A DNA stretch of 64,000 nucleotides from the NCBI RefSeq assembly GCF_000227115.2, contig NC_016482.1:124001-188000 (forward strand), given 5' to 3'. The position numbers and the translations under genes are program-made. Shown piece by piece: positions 1 through 9,677 of the stretch. Below the pieces are notes generated by a model. That model was not told the origin of the DNA, did not search any database, and worked only from the letters and a program-made list of their open reading frames with translations. Position 1 is the first letter of the stretch. Each line of letters begins with the position of its first letter. This DNA is from Naumovozyma dairenensis CBS 421 (lineage: Eukaryota; Ascomycota; Saccharomycetes; Saccharomycetales; Saccharomycetaceae).

Positions 1-897
1 AAACCAGGAGAATCAATAAAAGATGCTATAAAAAGAATAACAAAAGATTTAACTAAGGAATCTGCTGCCATATTGACAGCAACATCTATAAATCAAATCA
101 GTGGAATTAATACAGATTATTCACATATAGAATTTGGAGCTATCCCTAATCTTATAAGTTGGACTAGGGAATCTGTTGAGTATGACGAGGCTACAATAAC
201 AGGTACAGATGAATTGATAGATGAAGTTGATACATCATTTTGTGATGATCCGTTTCAAGAACGCTTTAATAATGGAGAAGTGATTGTGGCACCAGGAGCA
301 ACACGTGAGTTAAATCGTCAATTATGTCACGCAATAAAGAAATTCCATGAATTATTCGATCGTGTTGAAGATTTTGAAGTCAATGTTGCAAGTCTAGCAA
401 GAGTTCAATTCCAATTTACTGGGTTTCTTCTACAGGAAATGTCAAATATTTATCTTCAACTGGATGATTGGAATAATTTATTAGCCCGTATGCAAATGGA
501 AACTTATCGATCTGGAATCGAGGAAAATATACGTGGGTTTTATACATGGAAATTGTCATTTGTTGAAAAACCAGAGAAAGCATTGGAGAAATTCGAAATT
601 TCCACTGTCGTCCTGAGACTTTACCTAAAAGATAGTTTAGCATTATTAGCGAGACAAAGAGAGTTAATACTTGCACAGCAAAGAAATGGCTGGAATGCCA
701 ATGGAAATGGAAACCAAGGTGAAAATGGAGCTCCCGATGCTGTTCAAAATATAAATGATAGAGCACCGCTATCACCGGAACAAATGCGAATATTACAATT
801 TGGACTGCCTGCTGAAGTAATCATGGATGAAGATAGATTAAGGACACAAGTAGGAGAAAGTAGGTCGGAGACTCCAGAGGAAGAAGTGACGGATTAA
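1..897 (+). CDS. GRR1: C-terminal part of probable Grr1 (SCF F-box protein), 5' end outside window
   Basis: The frame is open from base 1 with no initiator, so the gene begins upstream and only about 298 C-terminal residues are visible. No leucine-rich repeat or F-box is present in this part. What is seen is a helical region with many charged and hydrophobic residues, then an Asn/Gly-rich linker and an acidic tail ending EEEVTD. The call rests mainly on context: the gene converges on BIR1, exactly as GRR1 (YJR090C) converges on BIR1 (YJR089W) in S. cerevisiae. Grr1 is the substrate receptor of an SCF ubiquitin ligase acting on G1 cyclins and nutrient-signalling factors, with a long tail after its repeats. 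I could not confirm the family from motifs alone. Another protein with a helical C-terminus remains possible. Confidence 0.6.
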   Translation, partial: KPGESIKDAIKRITKDLTKESAAILTATSINQISGINTDYSHIEFGAIPNLISWTRESVEYDEATITGTDELIDEVDTSFCDDPFQERFNNGEVIVAPGATRELNRQLCHAIKKFHELFDRVEDFEVNVASLARVQFQFTGFLLQEMSNIYLQLDDWNNLLARMQMETYRSGIEENIRGFYTWKLSFVEKPEKALEKFEISTVVLRLYLKDSLALLARQRELILAQQRNGWNANGNGNQGENGAPDAVQNINDRAPLSPEQMRILQFGLPAEVIMDEDRLRTQVGESRSETPEEEVTD

Positions 898-1208
898 TGA
901 TGATAATGAATAATTTTGGAACTGTAGTTAATCAAGTGCTAATATTGAGGGAAATGCTTTTCGAAAAAGAAACAAAACCGGAAAATGTCGTTATGAAATA
1001 TCTAATCATAATATAATTAATTAAATATAATTTTTGTCATACATTCATATTAGTATTTGTAGTCAAAGCGGTGGCTAAGTCAATGAACCATACAATAATA
1101 GTATTATTGAGGATATCCACTAGGTTTTTTTTTATTAGTTTTATGAGAAGTGACGTTACATACATATTATATAGTCTATTATATTATATATATTTTTATT
1201 TTATTTGC
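898..1208. other. Convergent intergenic spacer GRR1/BIR1
   Basis: AT-rich spacer between the stop of the GRR1-like gene and the probable true stop of BIR1 at 1209-1211. It should carry both 3' ends. No RNA gene or repeat is seen. Confidence 0.5.
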
Positions 1209-4200
1209 TTACTCGGTGGTGAGTCCCAAGCTCCTGGCCAACTTGATCAAAATTTCATCATCATTTTCATTATCTTCAAAAGACTCTATCAGCTTTTTTG
1301 TACTATCGAATTGATCTCTTAAATATTCTAGTTTTGCATTCATCGTCTTTTGAAATTCCTGGAATAAATTATTTTTTTACTTTTAATCCATTCTTCAAAA
1401 GTCATATCTAATTCAGTATTAGGCATTTGATTAATGAAAAATGTTAAGTCTCCATCTCTATCATGATGTAGCGTCGCATCATTATTATTAATATATTTCA
1501 ATAATTTATGGAAGTATTTCTTAACAATTAACGTATTCTCATCAATTTTATTCAATTCTTGTAAAAAATCGTTGTTTTTATACTCTTCTTCAATTTTAAA
1601 CCGTTCTTCTAATGGTGATGGACTAATTCTCGGTTGAGAGGATGGTACTTCTGGCATTTCGAAATCTACTTGAACTGAAGAATCTGGGTTTGTAGCTGCA
1701 TGTTGAGATTCATTTTCAACAACAGGAACTGATGATTGTTTTAATGGCGTTTGAATGGAATATGAATGTGAAAGTGATCGTTCTTGCAATATGTGCATGG
1801 TGGAAATGTTTGACGAATGTTGATTTAATCCTATCAAATTGAATTTTGAACTAGAATTGGAATTAACATTGAAATTTGATTCATGTTGCGGTAATATGAT
1901 ACTTGTTCTATTAGAGATGCCTAAGACGCCGCCTGTTCTCATGTTTGAACCTGCCTTCACAAAATCAGGAACAGAAGTTGATTCCATTGGAGGCGTACCT
2001 TCTTCTTTCTTATTTGCTCTAAGGGAAGGACTTTGTTCTATAATCCCGTTATCATCTGGATATAATTCTAACAGAGCAGGTAACGGATCTTTTTTTTCGG
2101 ACTTGGAATTGGAGTAGATGATGTACTTGATGAGGATGAGGAAGACGTTGAAGACGAAGAGGATGAATGGGTTTGAAGGCGAAGCTGCCATAGCTTTATC
2201 ATGTTGTATGAGAGCTCTCGTCGTCAAAGGCGTACTTTCCATCTCTAAATCATTGACATTACTTAAACGAATGCTGTTATTAGCGAGTTCATTATTTTCC
2301 GGTACTTGCTCTATGCGATCATTGTTATTCACAAGTTTGACGGTTTCCTCCGCACGTAATGGTTCTTGCTTAGATTTCTTTGATTCATCCAGTTCTAATG
2401 CATTAATTGGCTGCTCTTTAACATCTTCTATTTCTAGCGGTATTGAGGGAATCGATTCTAAAGAATCTTGATTTGACCCTAAATTCGATGAAGAAGAGCG
2501 GTCAGAATTAGGTTCGGATTCAGATCCAGATTCAAACTCAGAACTCGGGGAATAAGAAGACGATCCTGAGGTTGATGATACTGAAGTGCTCCTTTTCCTA
2601 GTTTTAATAGTGGATACACTACCTTTCTCCTGATCTTTATCTTTTTGAAACGGCTCTATATATTCTGTCTCTTTTGATAAAGATGGTGCGGGGGAATTCA
2701 TTTTTCCAATAGAAGGACGAGGTGTTGATGAAGTGTCTACTTTATCTTTCGAACTTTGGGCTCTTTGGTTACCAGTAGCTTTAATGATATTATCTTCATC
2801 CCTTGGTGCAATGCCTACTTGTTTGCGTCTACTTGTTTTATTGGCCGTGAATTTTATGAGTGGGATTGCCTTTAATTTGGATAAATCATCCATATCGTCT
2901 GTCACGTTGTCATTCTCAATATTTTTGGAGTTATTGTTGTTGTCAACATGTTCTATCTCAGTAGCCTTGGTTCTATTTTCAGCAGACAGAGGCGTGGGAG
3001 ATTGCTTTGTAGTACTTGGTGTTTCTTTTGATAAGTGTACTGAGGATGTGGGGATTGGGATATCGAATGTACTATGTCCTTGATTACTAAAACTAAATTC
3101 ATCGTTTGTACTATCATCAATAATTGGATTAATTCTTTGTTTGCTCTGAGATGAAGCTTTTTTGTCGGTAGTATTTCGTTTCCTGTTAACATGCCCATGG
3201 AAATTTACTACTAAATCTTTATCAGTATTTTTCTTCTTTTGAGACAACGACATTGATAAGGACGAAGATGAATTATTATTCAAAGAAGTTTCATTTTCAG
3301 AGATCATTTGAGGTGAAAGTTTTTGTAATTTTCTTTTCTTTCTTATGGGTGATGAAGAGATGACATCATTGTCCTTTCTATTATTATTGTCCTTATTATT
3401 ATCCGTAACGTTTCTGGATGGGTCCGTAGTTTTATTTGGATTGGATGCAGGTGAAAAATTTTGATCTATTGATTGTAATGACGTCGAATTGGGAATATTA
3501 TTTGTATAGTCGAAAGTCGAGCTTTCCTTTGATTTTATATTATTTTTACTATTGTTGATGTTGATATTTTTTGTATTTATCATTCTCTCTAAGAAATAAC
3601 ATTTTTTACTGTTCTTTTCTATCTTTTGTATATGATGTTCTTTGGGAGACAAGTTATTATTCGTTTCATCAGGGATGATTAAAGTATTACAATACCAACA
3701 ATAACAAGAATGTTTAAAGTTTTTTTTATTTTGTTTATCTTTCAAAAGATTATTGAATTTAGTAAATGAAGGATCATATTTTACCAAACCAGCTTCCTTG
3801 ATAGATATTTCATTCCAATTGTTTGATGGTTGAAAAAACCATGGATCACCTTTAAAAGTACTCCACGCTGCATTTATTGTATCTGGGTTTTCAAAGATTT
3901 TCGAATAGAGGTTCGACAATGGAATTGACGATATACTATTATTCTGATTATTTGTCAATGACAATTCATCCTCTAATGCTGATAATTTCATTTGTAAAAT
4001 TGAACAATTGGGTGAAGAATCCAAATGTTTTTTCAATACTTTTGTAAATGTTTGGATAATAGATTTAGTCCTACATTTTTGAAAGTTTGATGTAAGATGA
4101 TGACAATAAATGCAACAAACTGCATCTCTGTGAATTTGGTTTGTTTTAGGATCTTTAAATGGATGATAAAAGAATCCTAATTGGGACATATTTTCGAATG

Positions 4201-4330
4201 GTATCACTGTATATCTCCATTTAAATTTTTTCTTATCAATTGTTGTTGTTTCCCTAAATGTTTGTAATCTTGAATCAATGCTGTAGAGTGGAGAATCAGA
4301 TGGAATATCTAATTTGATTGTCTTACTCAT
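1209..4330 (-). CDS. BIR1: Bir1, survivin-like chromosomal passenger protein (C-terminus frameshifted)
   Basis: The uninterrupted frame runs from 4330 to 1340 (996 aa). Two BIR-type zinc modules lie at the N-terminus. The first has a CCIYC motif near residue 73 and a His/Cys pair near 106-113. The second has a CYCWYC motif near residue 210 followed by His and Cys. A long Ser/Asn-rich, acidic, probably disordered middle follows, then a conserved helical C-terminus. Bir1 acts with Sli15 and Ipl1 at kinetochores and the spindle midzone. The frame ends abnormally after WIKSKK. One extra A in the A7 run (T7 on the plus strand, 1372-1378) would join it to 50 more coding residues ending at 1209, containing FQKTMNAKLEYLR and ILIKLARSLG. 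A second anomaly is an out-of-place hydrophobic stretch encoded at about 2098-2175. Divergent from ERV2, convergent with GRR1. Confidence 0.9.
1372..1378 (-). other. Probable 1-nt deletion in a homopolymer of BIR1
   Basis: Seven T on the plus strand (seven A in the coding strand). With eight, the BIR1 frame continues through a clearly protein-like 50-codon segment to a stop at 1209-1211. With seven, it runs into 10 unrelated residues and stops at 1340. Either a sequencing homopolymer error or a real truncating mutation. Confidence 0.75.
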
Positions 4331-4714
4331 GTTTTTTTGCTTTTGTTTTGGGAAATACCAGGTTATGAAAGAGTATGTGTTTCAGTTTTAGAGAAGGGTT
4401 CCAGAGAAAAGACAATTAAGGATGTTTGTAGCAATTATAAAATAGTTGAAGGTAACTTATTTTCCACTGTTTTTATGTATATGTTTTCTCGTTCGATGAG
4501 TTTGCTGTTCAAGAATAATAATTAATAGATGTTAAATGTTCTTGAACAAAATTTCATGTTAAACACGTAAAGAGACAATTTAAAGGAAACAACAGGTATT
4601 GAGAGGAAGAGACAAGGAAGAAGGTAAGTAAGTAGATAATAAAGGGGGTATCAAGAAAGTGAAACTAGGCATAGAATCAACGGCAATAATAGTAAATAAT
4701 AAGAATATCCTAGT
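4331..4714. promoter_or_regulatory. Divergent intergenic region BIR1/ERV2
   Basis: 384 bp between the two start codons, read outward on both strands. It must hold both promoters. I see no specific factor motif I would defend. Confidence 0.5.
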
Positions 4715-5284
4715 ATGGTAATGATACATTTGAACAAGAAACATATCCGTTTAGTAGTGGGGATAATTACGATGGTAACTATATTTGTATTGATTACAAG
4801 ATATTCAGAGGAATTACAAGGACAAATAAATAATATAAGTTCAAGTACAAGTAATAGTAGTGGTAATAACGAGAAGGAAAGAGATCCAGAAGCAGAAGCT
4901 AAACACAAAAAGATGATGGAAGAAACCATAATGCCATCTATGACTGATACAAAAGCAAAGAAAGAATTAGGTAATGCATCATGGAAATATTTCCATACTT
5001 TATTGGCTAGATTTCCAGAGAATCCTACAGATGAGGAAAGATCAAAATTAAAATCATTTATACAATTATATGCAGAGCTATATCCTTGTGGGGAATGTTC
5101 GTATCATTTTGTTAAATTATTAGATAAGCATCCTGTTCAAACTTCCAGCAGGTTGGCTGCTGCAACTTGGGGGTGTCATATGCATAATATTGTTAATCAA
5201 TTTTTGAAAAAGAAACAATATGATTGTTCTAAAATTCTTGAAGATTATGATTGTGGTTGTGGCGGTGGGCCTAAACAAAAGTAA
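4715..5284 (+). CDS. ERV2: Erv2, ER-lumenal FAD-linked sulfhydryl oxidase
   Basis: 189 aa. A membrane anchor lies at about residues 11-29, then a short Ser/Asn linker, then an ERV/ALR domain. The active-site CxxC is CGEC at 125-128. WKYFHTLLARFP (about 90-101) and WGCHMHNIVN (about 152-161) are the FAD-binding signatures of the family. The C-terminal CGC at 180-182 is the shuttle cysteine pair typical of Erv2. The enzyme makes disulfides in the ER with oxygen as acceptor and passes them to Pdi1. Its length is close to the S. cerevisiae protein (about 196 aa). The start is the first ATG; a second Met at residue 3 would serve equally well. It lies between BIR1 and STE18, whereas in S. cerevisiae it is on chromosome XVI. 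Confidence 0.93.
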   Translation: MVMIHLNKKHIRLVVGIITMVTIFVLITRYSEELQGQINNISSSTSNSSGNNEKERDPEAEAKHKKMMEETIMPSMTDTKAKKELGNASWKYFHTLLARFPENPTDEERSKLKSFIQLYAELYPCGECSYHFVKLLDKHPVQTSSRLAAATWGCHMHNIVNQFLKKKQYDCSKILEDYDCGCGGGPKQK

Positions 5285-5509
5285 AATAAAGGATAACTGA
5301 ACAAGTCATGAATTAGATTACAAAACAACCTTTTTAATGAGAAAATAATAGCTTTTCTTTTCTTTTTTTTTTTGTGCGTGTATACGTGTGTGTGTATGCT
5401 CTCTTTTAGTGTGAAAATATAATATAATATTATTTTATATTATATTATATTATTGTTATTATTATATGTACATTGGCTATTATACAAAAATTATTCTGAT
5501 TACGTAAAA

Positions 5510-5824
5510 TCACATAATGGTACAACATCCGGCAGAATTTGAAGAAGTAGTTGGTCTTTGTATGGATCGTTTTAAATTATTTCTAAAATGGTTGGAACCA
5601 GGTGGTGGATATCCCCAAATATCAGGCAAAGTATAATCTTTTGTATTATTTGTATAATTTATAATTGTTAAGCATGCATTTGATGCAGTAATTCTTTCAC
5701 GACTCAATTCGTTTCTCAATTTATTGTTTAATTCATTGATTCTTTTCAATTTTATATTTTTAATCTTTAAATTTAATTGTTGCTTTTGTTGCGAAAATGG
5801 TTGTTGCTCTTGAAGGTTTGACAT
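5510..5824 (-). CDS. STE18: Ste18, G-protein gamma subunit of the pheromone pathway
   Basis: 104 aa. The N-terminal third is Gln-rich. A coiled-coil segment follows, with IKLKRINELNNKLRNEL characteristic of gamma subunits that pair with the beta subunit Ste4. The C-terminus is CCTIM: the first Cys is a palmitoylation candidate and CTIM is a CaaX farnesylation box, as in S. cerevisiae Ste18. The protein tethers the Ste4-Ste18 dimer to the plasma membrane, where it signals after pheromone-receptor activation. Its place near BIR1 and GRR1 matches S. cerevisiae chromosome X (YJR086W to YJR090C). Upstream (above 5824) lie an excellent a1/alpha2 operator and a pheromone response element, consistent with haploid-specific, pheromone-inducible expression. 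Confidence 0.93.
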   Translation of the reverse strand: MSNLQEQQPFSQQKQQLNLKIKNIKLKRINELNNKLRNELSRERITASNACLTIINYTNNTKDYTLPDIWGYPPPGSNHFRNNLKRSIQRPTTSSNSAGCCTIM

Positions 5825-6007
5825 TTAATGGCGAATGTTTTTTGTTTTTCTTTTTTTTTTTTGACTTTTCAATTTCAATTACTACTTGATAACACTGTTT
5901 AATGAAATATATTATGTATCCTTTCTTCAATAAATCGACTTGCTTTGAGACAACTTTGTTTTGAATATAGTAATTTCAATTAACAAGTATATATATATAT
6001 ATTTTTT

Positions 6008-6027
6008 TCATGTTAAATTTTACATCA
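6008..6027. promoter_or_regulatory. a1/alpha2 haploid-specific-gene operator of STE18
   Basis: TCATGTTAAATTTTACATCA has both conserved half-sites of the a1/alpha2 operator (TCRTGT, 7-bp centre, TACATCA) with exact spacing. It starts 184 bp upstream of the STE18 ATG. In diploid cells a1/alpha2 represses haploid-specific genes such as STE18 through this type of site. Confidence 0.85.
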
Positions 6028-6039
6028 AAAAACAGACTA

Positions 6040-6055
6040 CGGAGTGAAACCTCCG
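6040..6055. promoter_or_regulatory. CGG-N10-CCG inverted repeat
   Basis: CGGAGTGAAACCTCCG is a 5-bp perfect inverted repeat (CGGAG/CTCCG) in the arrangement read by Zn2Cys6 regulators; Put3 uses CGG-N10-CCG. It also contains TGAAACC, one base off a pheromone response element. The factor is unknown. Confidence 0.4.
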
Positions 6056-6094
6056 CACATAAAAGTAGGCTTAAGATGTCGAGGGGTTATATCT

Positions 6095-6101
6095 TGAAAC
6101 A
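6095..6101. promoter_or_regulatory. Pheromone response element (Ste12 site)
   Basis: TGAAACA is the exact Ste12-binding word, 271 bp upstream of STE18. A single 7-mer is weak alone, but it is expected for this gene and lies close to the a1/alpha2 operator. Confidence 0.5.
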
Positions 6102-7819
6102 TAATAAAACATATATACATATATATTCATTGTAGAGGAATGGTATATTCCCCTGATTTTAGCCCCTCTATATATATCTATATCATCATAATTCGTTGTT
6201 GATGAAAAATAGTTATTGATTTAATTCAAGAATATAGAAAAGGAGTATGTAGTACAATTCTTAAGATGTCAGAGGATTGAATTCAATCCGTTGAGAAGAA
6301 GATCCTGGAACCACCACTCACTTTATTTGTAAAGAATCGTCTACCGGTTGTTTCTAAGACTTTCACTTAGTGAATTGAAATTCTTGCTATGTATGCAAAG
6401 ATAAAAATCAGAGGAATGAAAGGAAGATTATTAAAACGAGATGAGAAGAGACAAAGTGATATACTTAAATGTAACAAGATTAAGACCAAGATTGAATGCT
6501 ATATACCCTTCTATGGAAGTTAATTACTTGACTTATCAAATATTATGTTAATGGCAATTAACGACCAGTAACGAACGATGTTTACCTATCTATATTGTAT
6601 GTAACCAGGTGAGACGCTTTTTGGGACACTTTCATAGTTTTTCAACAAAAGGGGGGTAACCCAGATATAAATTAAGTCCTTAGGGCAAGCCGTTGGGATA
6701 TAAAAGGGTTCCTAGAAGCTGTGAGGCCAAAAAAAAAATTCCATGTCATAAATTTTCCAAGGTCTAGATAACTATATAAATATATATTTAAACTTGAAAT
6801 TAAAAAAAATCACTTAGCATTACACTACTTAGGGACTATAAAGCAAAGAGTTTAGCTTAAAGACTTCCCTCCTCTAAGACTGTAAATATATTGACTAGTT
6901 CATCTCCGTTCATTTGATTCGCAGAAAGATAGTACCAAATAAAGTGATGGTAGACTTGTGGAAGAGAGAGGGAAATGGAATACTTGTGTCGCACCTGAGT
7001 ATATCCTTTTAAGCAAGGGAGTTCTAAAATGTTTTCTCTCTTGTTCAGATCTTTACCAATCTATCTGCGTGTTTTTTTTTTTACGTATTTCTGATACCTA
7101 ACTCAGTCAAGAACAGAGAGCTTAGTTTGCCAAATACTGTTTAGAGAAAAGAGCAGACTCTTATTTCACACCGAGTTGTATATGTTCTGTACGTATATAC
7201 TTCCAAAGATACGACGTACTATCATGGTTTGATGTTTAACTTCCGTGGAATAAAATCAACAACATGAATAGTACGTCTTTGCATTCGTACTTTTCTTTAT
7301 ACTCCGTGTCACCTTTGTTTTTTTCGCGGGTTATAGACGGATATTACCTTAATATGCCATTTTGTGAAGAGTAACCTTCCTTTCTTTTGTTCCTTGCTAT
7401 ACACTCTCGAGCATATACAAACGACTACAGGTTTCAATGACATGAAGATACGTACATTGGGTCAGATCTAAAATGAATACCCGTCTCAACTCCGTTTACC
7501 ATCGAATCTTTGAAGGTTTGTGTGCATGTTTCCTCTCATGTTAGGAATCAGGGGGAGTGGTCGATGAAAGAGCGTCAATTACGTACTTGGAATGTAAGTC
7601 TATATTGGGAAGTGTAGGTGAAGACACGACATTATTGCTTATTTCAAATTCTAAAAAGAATAACGTATATAAAGCCAAAACATGCTTTCTTAAATCACAA
7701 TTCTACTTTTTTTTTTTCCTTGGAACGGCTCCTCAACCATTAAACATCTTCATAAAAACACCATCAAATCACTAAAGACAAAACAAAACAAAACAAAAAC
7801 AAATATATATTTAACTAAA

Positions 7820-8803
7820 ATGACTAAATTAGTCGAACAAGTTCAATCTCACCATAATTGTTGGTTGCATGTCATATGGTTCCAAAAACTTGGTCTGAAT
7901 GGGTTGAAGATGACAAGGAAAAAGTTTTTCCAAATCTTAAAACATTGTTACGATATTGGATTCCGTACTTTCGATACCGCTGATGTCTATTCCAATGGTG
8001 AAAGTGAAAGATTGTTAGGTGAATTTTTAAAAGAATTCAATATTAAAAAGGGAAACAGTGGTTATTTGCTAACGAAGACGTATTTCCCGATGGATGAAAC
8101 ATTAGTTTTAGCCATGGTTGAAGCTCCACAATCGGAGAGTGGTGTTTTGGACCTGGTTAATCAACAAGGTCTATCTCGTAAACATATTTTACAAGCTGTT
8201 AAAAACTCAGTGGAAAGATTAGGCACTTATATTGATGTTTTACAAATTCATAGATTTGATTCAACTACACCAATTAAGGGAACTATGAAGGCATTGAATG
8301 ACGTTGTCGAAAATGGCGATGTTAGATATATCGGTGCTTCTTCCATGTTACCAACTCAATTTGTTGAAATGCAAGCAGTAGCTGATAAGTATGATTGGTT
8401 CCAATTTGTCAACGTTCAATCTCAATATAATTTGTTATACAGAAAGGACGAACGTGATTGTAAGAAACATAACATTGCATTAACTCCATGGTCACCAAAT
8501 TATCAAAGTTTGTTAACCATATCAGTCGGTGTTGAATCCATTAGATCTAAGACAGATAAGTCATCCTTGATTGAAATCTGCAAAATTTGGATGCTGCAAC
8601 ATAAGGAAATCATTAATCGTGTTGAAGACTTGTCGAAAAAGAAAGGTGCACCAATGGCTACCATTCCTACCGCATGGGTTATGGCGATGGTTTGTCAGTC
8701 TATTGTTGGGAGGTCTTCGGTTAAAAGGGTTGACGAAGCAAGGGAGGCTTTAAAGATCAAGTTTACTGAAGAGGAGTTGGCTTATTTAGAAAAAACCTTA
8801 TAA
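7820..8803 (+). pseudogene. Decayed aldo/keto reductase (YPL088W/aryl-alcohol dehydrogenase type)
   Basis: One frame of 327 codons. From residue 37 on it matches the family: FDTADVYSNG (catalytic Asp52 and Tyr57), LLTKTYFP (catalytic Lys), LQIHRFD (catalytic His), YIGASSML and LLYRKDER. The first 36 residues are not family-like. The missing beta-strand IVGCMSYGSK is present in a second frame (about 7857-7886) and TWSEWVEDDKEKVF in a third (about 7887-7928). A further compensated shift changes about 8 residues before TKTYFP, and several residues after YRKDER are missing. The indels sit at A or T runs and happen to avoid stop codons. This is either a decaying gene or a normal gene with sequencing errors. 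The family reduces aldehydes and ketones with NADPH in the cytosol. Confidence 0.75.
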
Positions 8804-9452
8804 ACCAAGGGAATTTATGTTTCATGCGTGAGTGAACATACGTAGCCTGGGTCAATTCATTGAGCTCCAAATATGACGAACTAATAAGATAAAAGATTAG
8901 AAAAGCTCTCACTAATACATAAAATACGTAATGACAAAATGCATATAGTGGATCAATGTATACACTATTAAGTAGCCGTTATGTAGTCTAAAAACAGCGA
9001 CACTGCCAGTTCTCAAGTAGAAGAGCGGAGATATTCCAATGAGTTTAGTGCTAAATCAATACAGTTATTCAAAATGGATTATGTGTGTATATGTGGCCTT
9101 AAAATAGGCAAACAAAAAACAAAAAGCGTTAGGTGTTACGCGTTGGTGGGACCTTTGAGGCTTCTGAAAGAGAGAGTTTATTATGGCCAATAAATGAATG
9201 ACCGGGGTTTCTAAAATTTGTTTTTTTGGTAGAGGTCAACAATCAGAAGAAAAGGGGAGAAAATATGTGTCAAGTCCCCTGACCTGGGTGTAATATTTCC
9301 TCAAGATCACTATCCACGTCGCACTCAAGGGAAATAAAGACTGATATCACGTGCCCGGACGTACAGACAACATAGTATAATATTATAGTACTAAATAATA
9401 TAGAATGGCGTAGTAAGTAAACAGTTTGTCAAAGAGAGACCCTATTTATAAT

Positions 9453-9474
9453 ATAGATATAGATATAGATATAC
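9453..9474. repeat. (ATAGAT)n microsatellite
   Basis: About 3.5 copies of a 6-bp ATAGAT unit, followed by diverged ATACAG-type units to about 9498. Confidence 0.8.
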
Positions 9475-9609
9475 AGAAACAGATATACAGATACATATAT
9501 TTATGTATTATTCAGTAAGCAAGTGAGTGAGTGAGAGAACATCAAGATAACATAACATACCATAAGTGAATAGTATAATCACCTAGACTGGAAATAATAC
9601 TAGACAGAA

Positions 9610-9643
9610 TATAACTATAACTATAACTATAACTATAACTATA
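9610..9643. repeat. (TAACTA)n microsatellite in the ENT2 5' region
   Basis: More than five nearly perfect 6-bp TAACTA units, ending about 35 bp before the ENT2 ATG, so likely within the 5' UTR. Confidence 0.85.
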
Positions 9644-9677
9644 CCACGAAGAGAGAAACACTATACAGTACAACACC

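Larger units (their letters stand above)
5825..7819. other. 2-kb intergenic region, STE18 upstream side to reductase gene
   Basis: No convincing gene. The first 300 bases hold the STE18 control sites listed separately. The remainder is AT-rich with scattered short T runs and a few stress-element-like CCCCT/AGGGG words (near 6073, 6155 and 6650). Short open frames here, for example 7557-7775, look random. No tRNA B-box is present. Confidence 0.5.
8804..9677. promoter_or_regulatory. Upstream region of ENT2
   Basis: 874 bp without a gene. It holds one CACGTG E-box (9348-9353, in ATCACGTG, a Cbf1/Pho4-type site), an ACGCGT word near 9139, and two microsatellites close to the ENT2 start. No tRNA or LTR is seen. 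Confidence 0.5.

Noticed and set aside
2118..2471. 117-codon plus-strand frame inside BIR1
   Set aside because: Lies opposite the Ser-rich BIR1 coding region; a shadow frame produced by codon composition.
7557..7775. 72-codon frame upstream of the reductase
   Set aside because: Begins at a non-ATG codon, has low-complexity Phe run and no protein-like pattern; probably random.
9346..9500. ATCACGTG followed by AT-rich DNA, as a point centromere (CDEI-CDEII)
   Set aside because: No CDEIII-like sequence follows at the right distance, and the AT tract is a microsatellite in the ENT2 upstream region.
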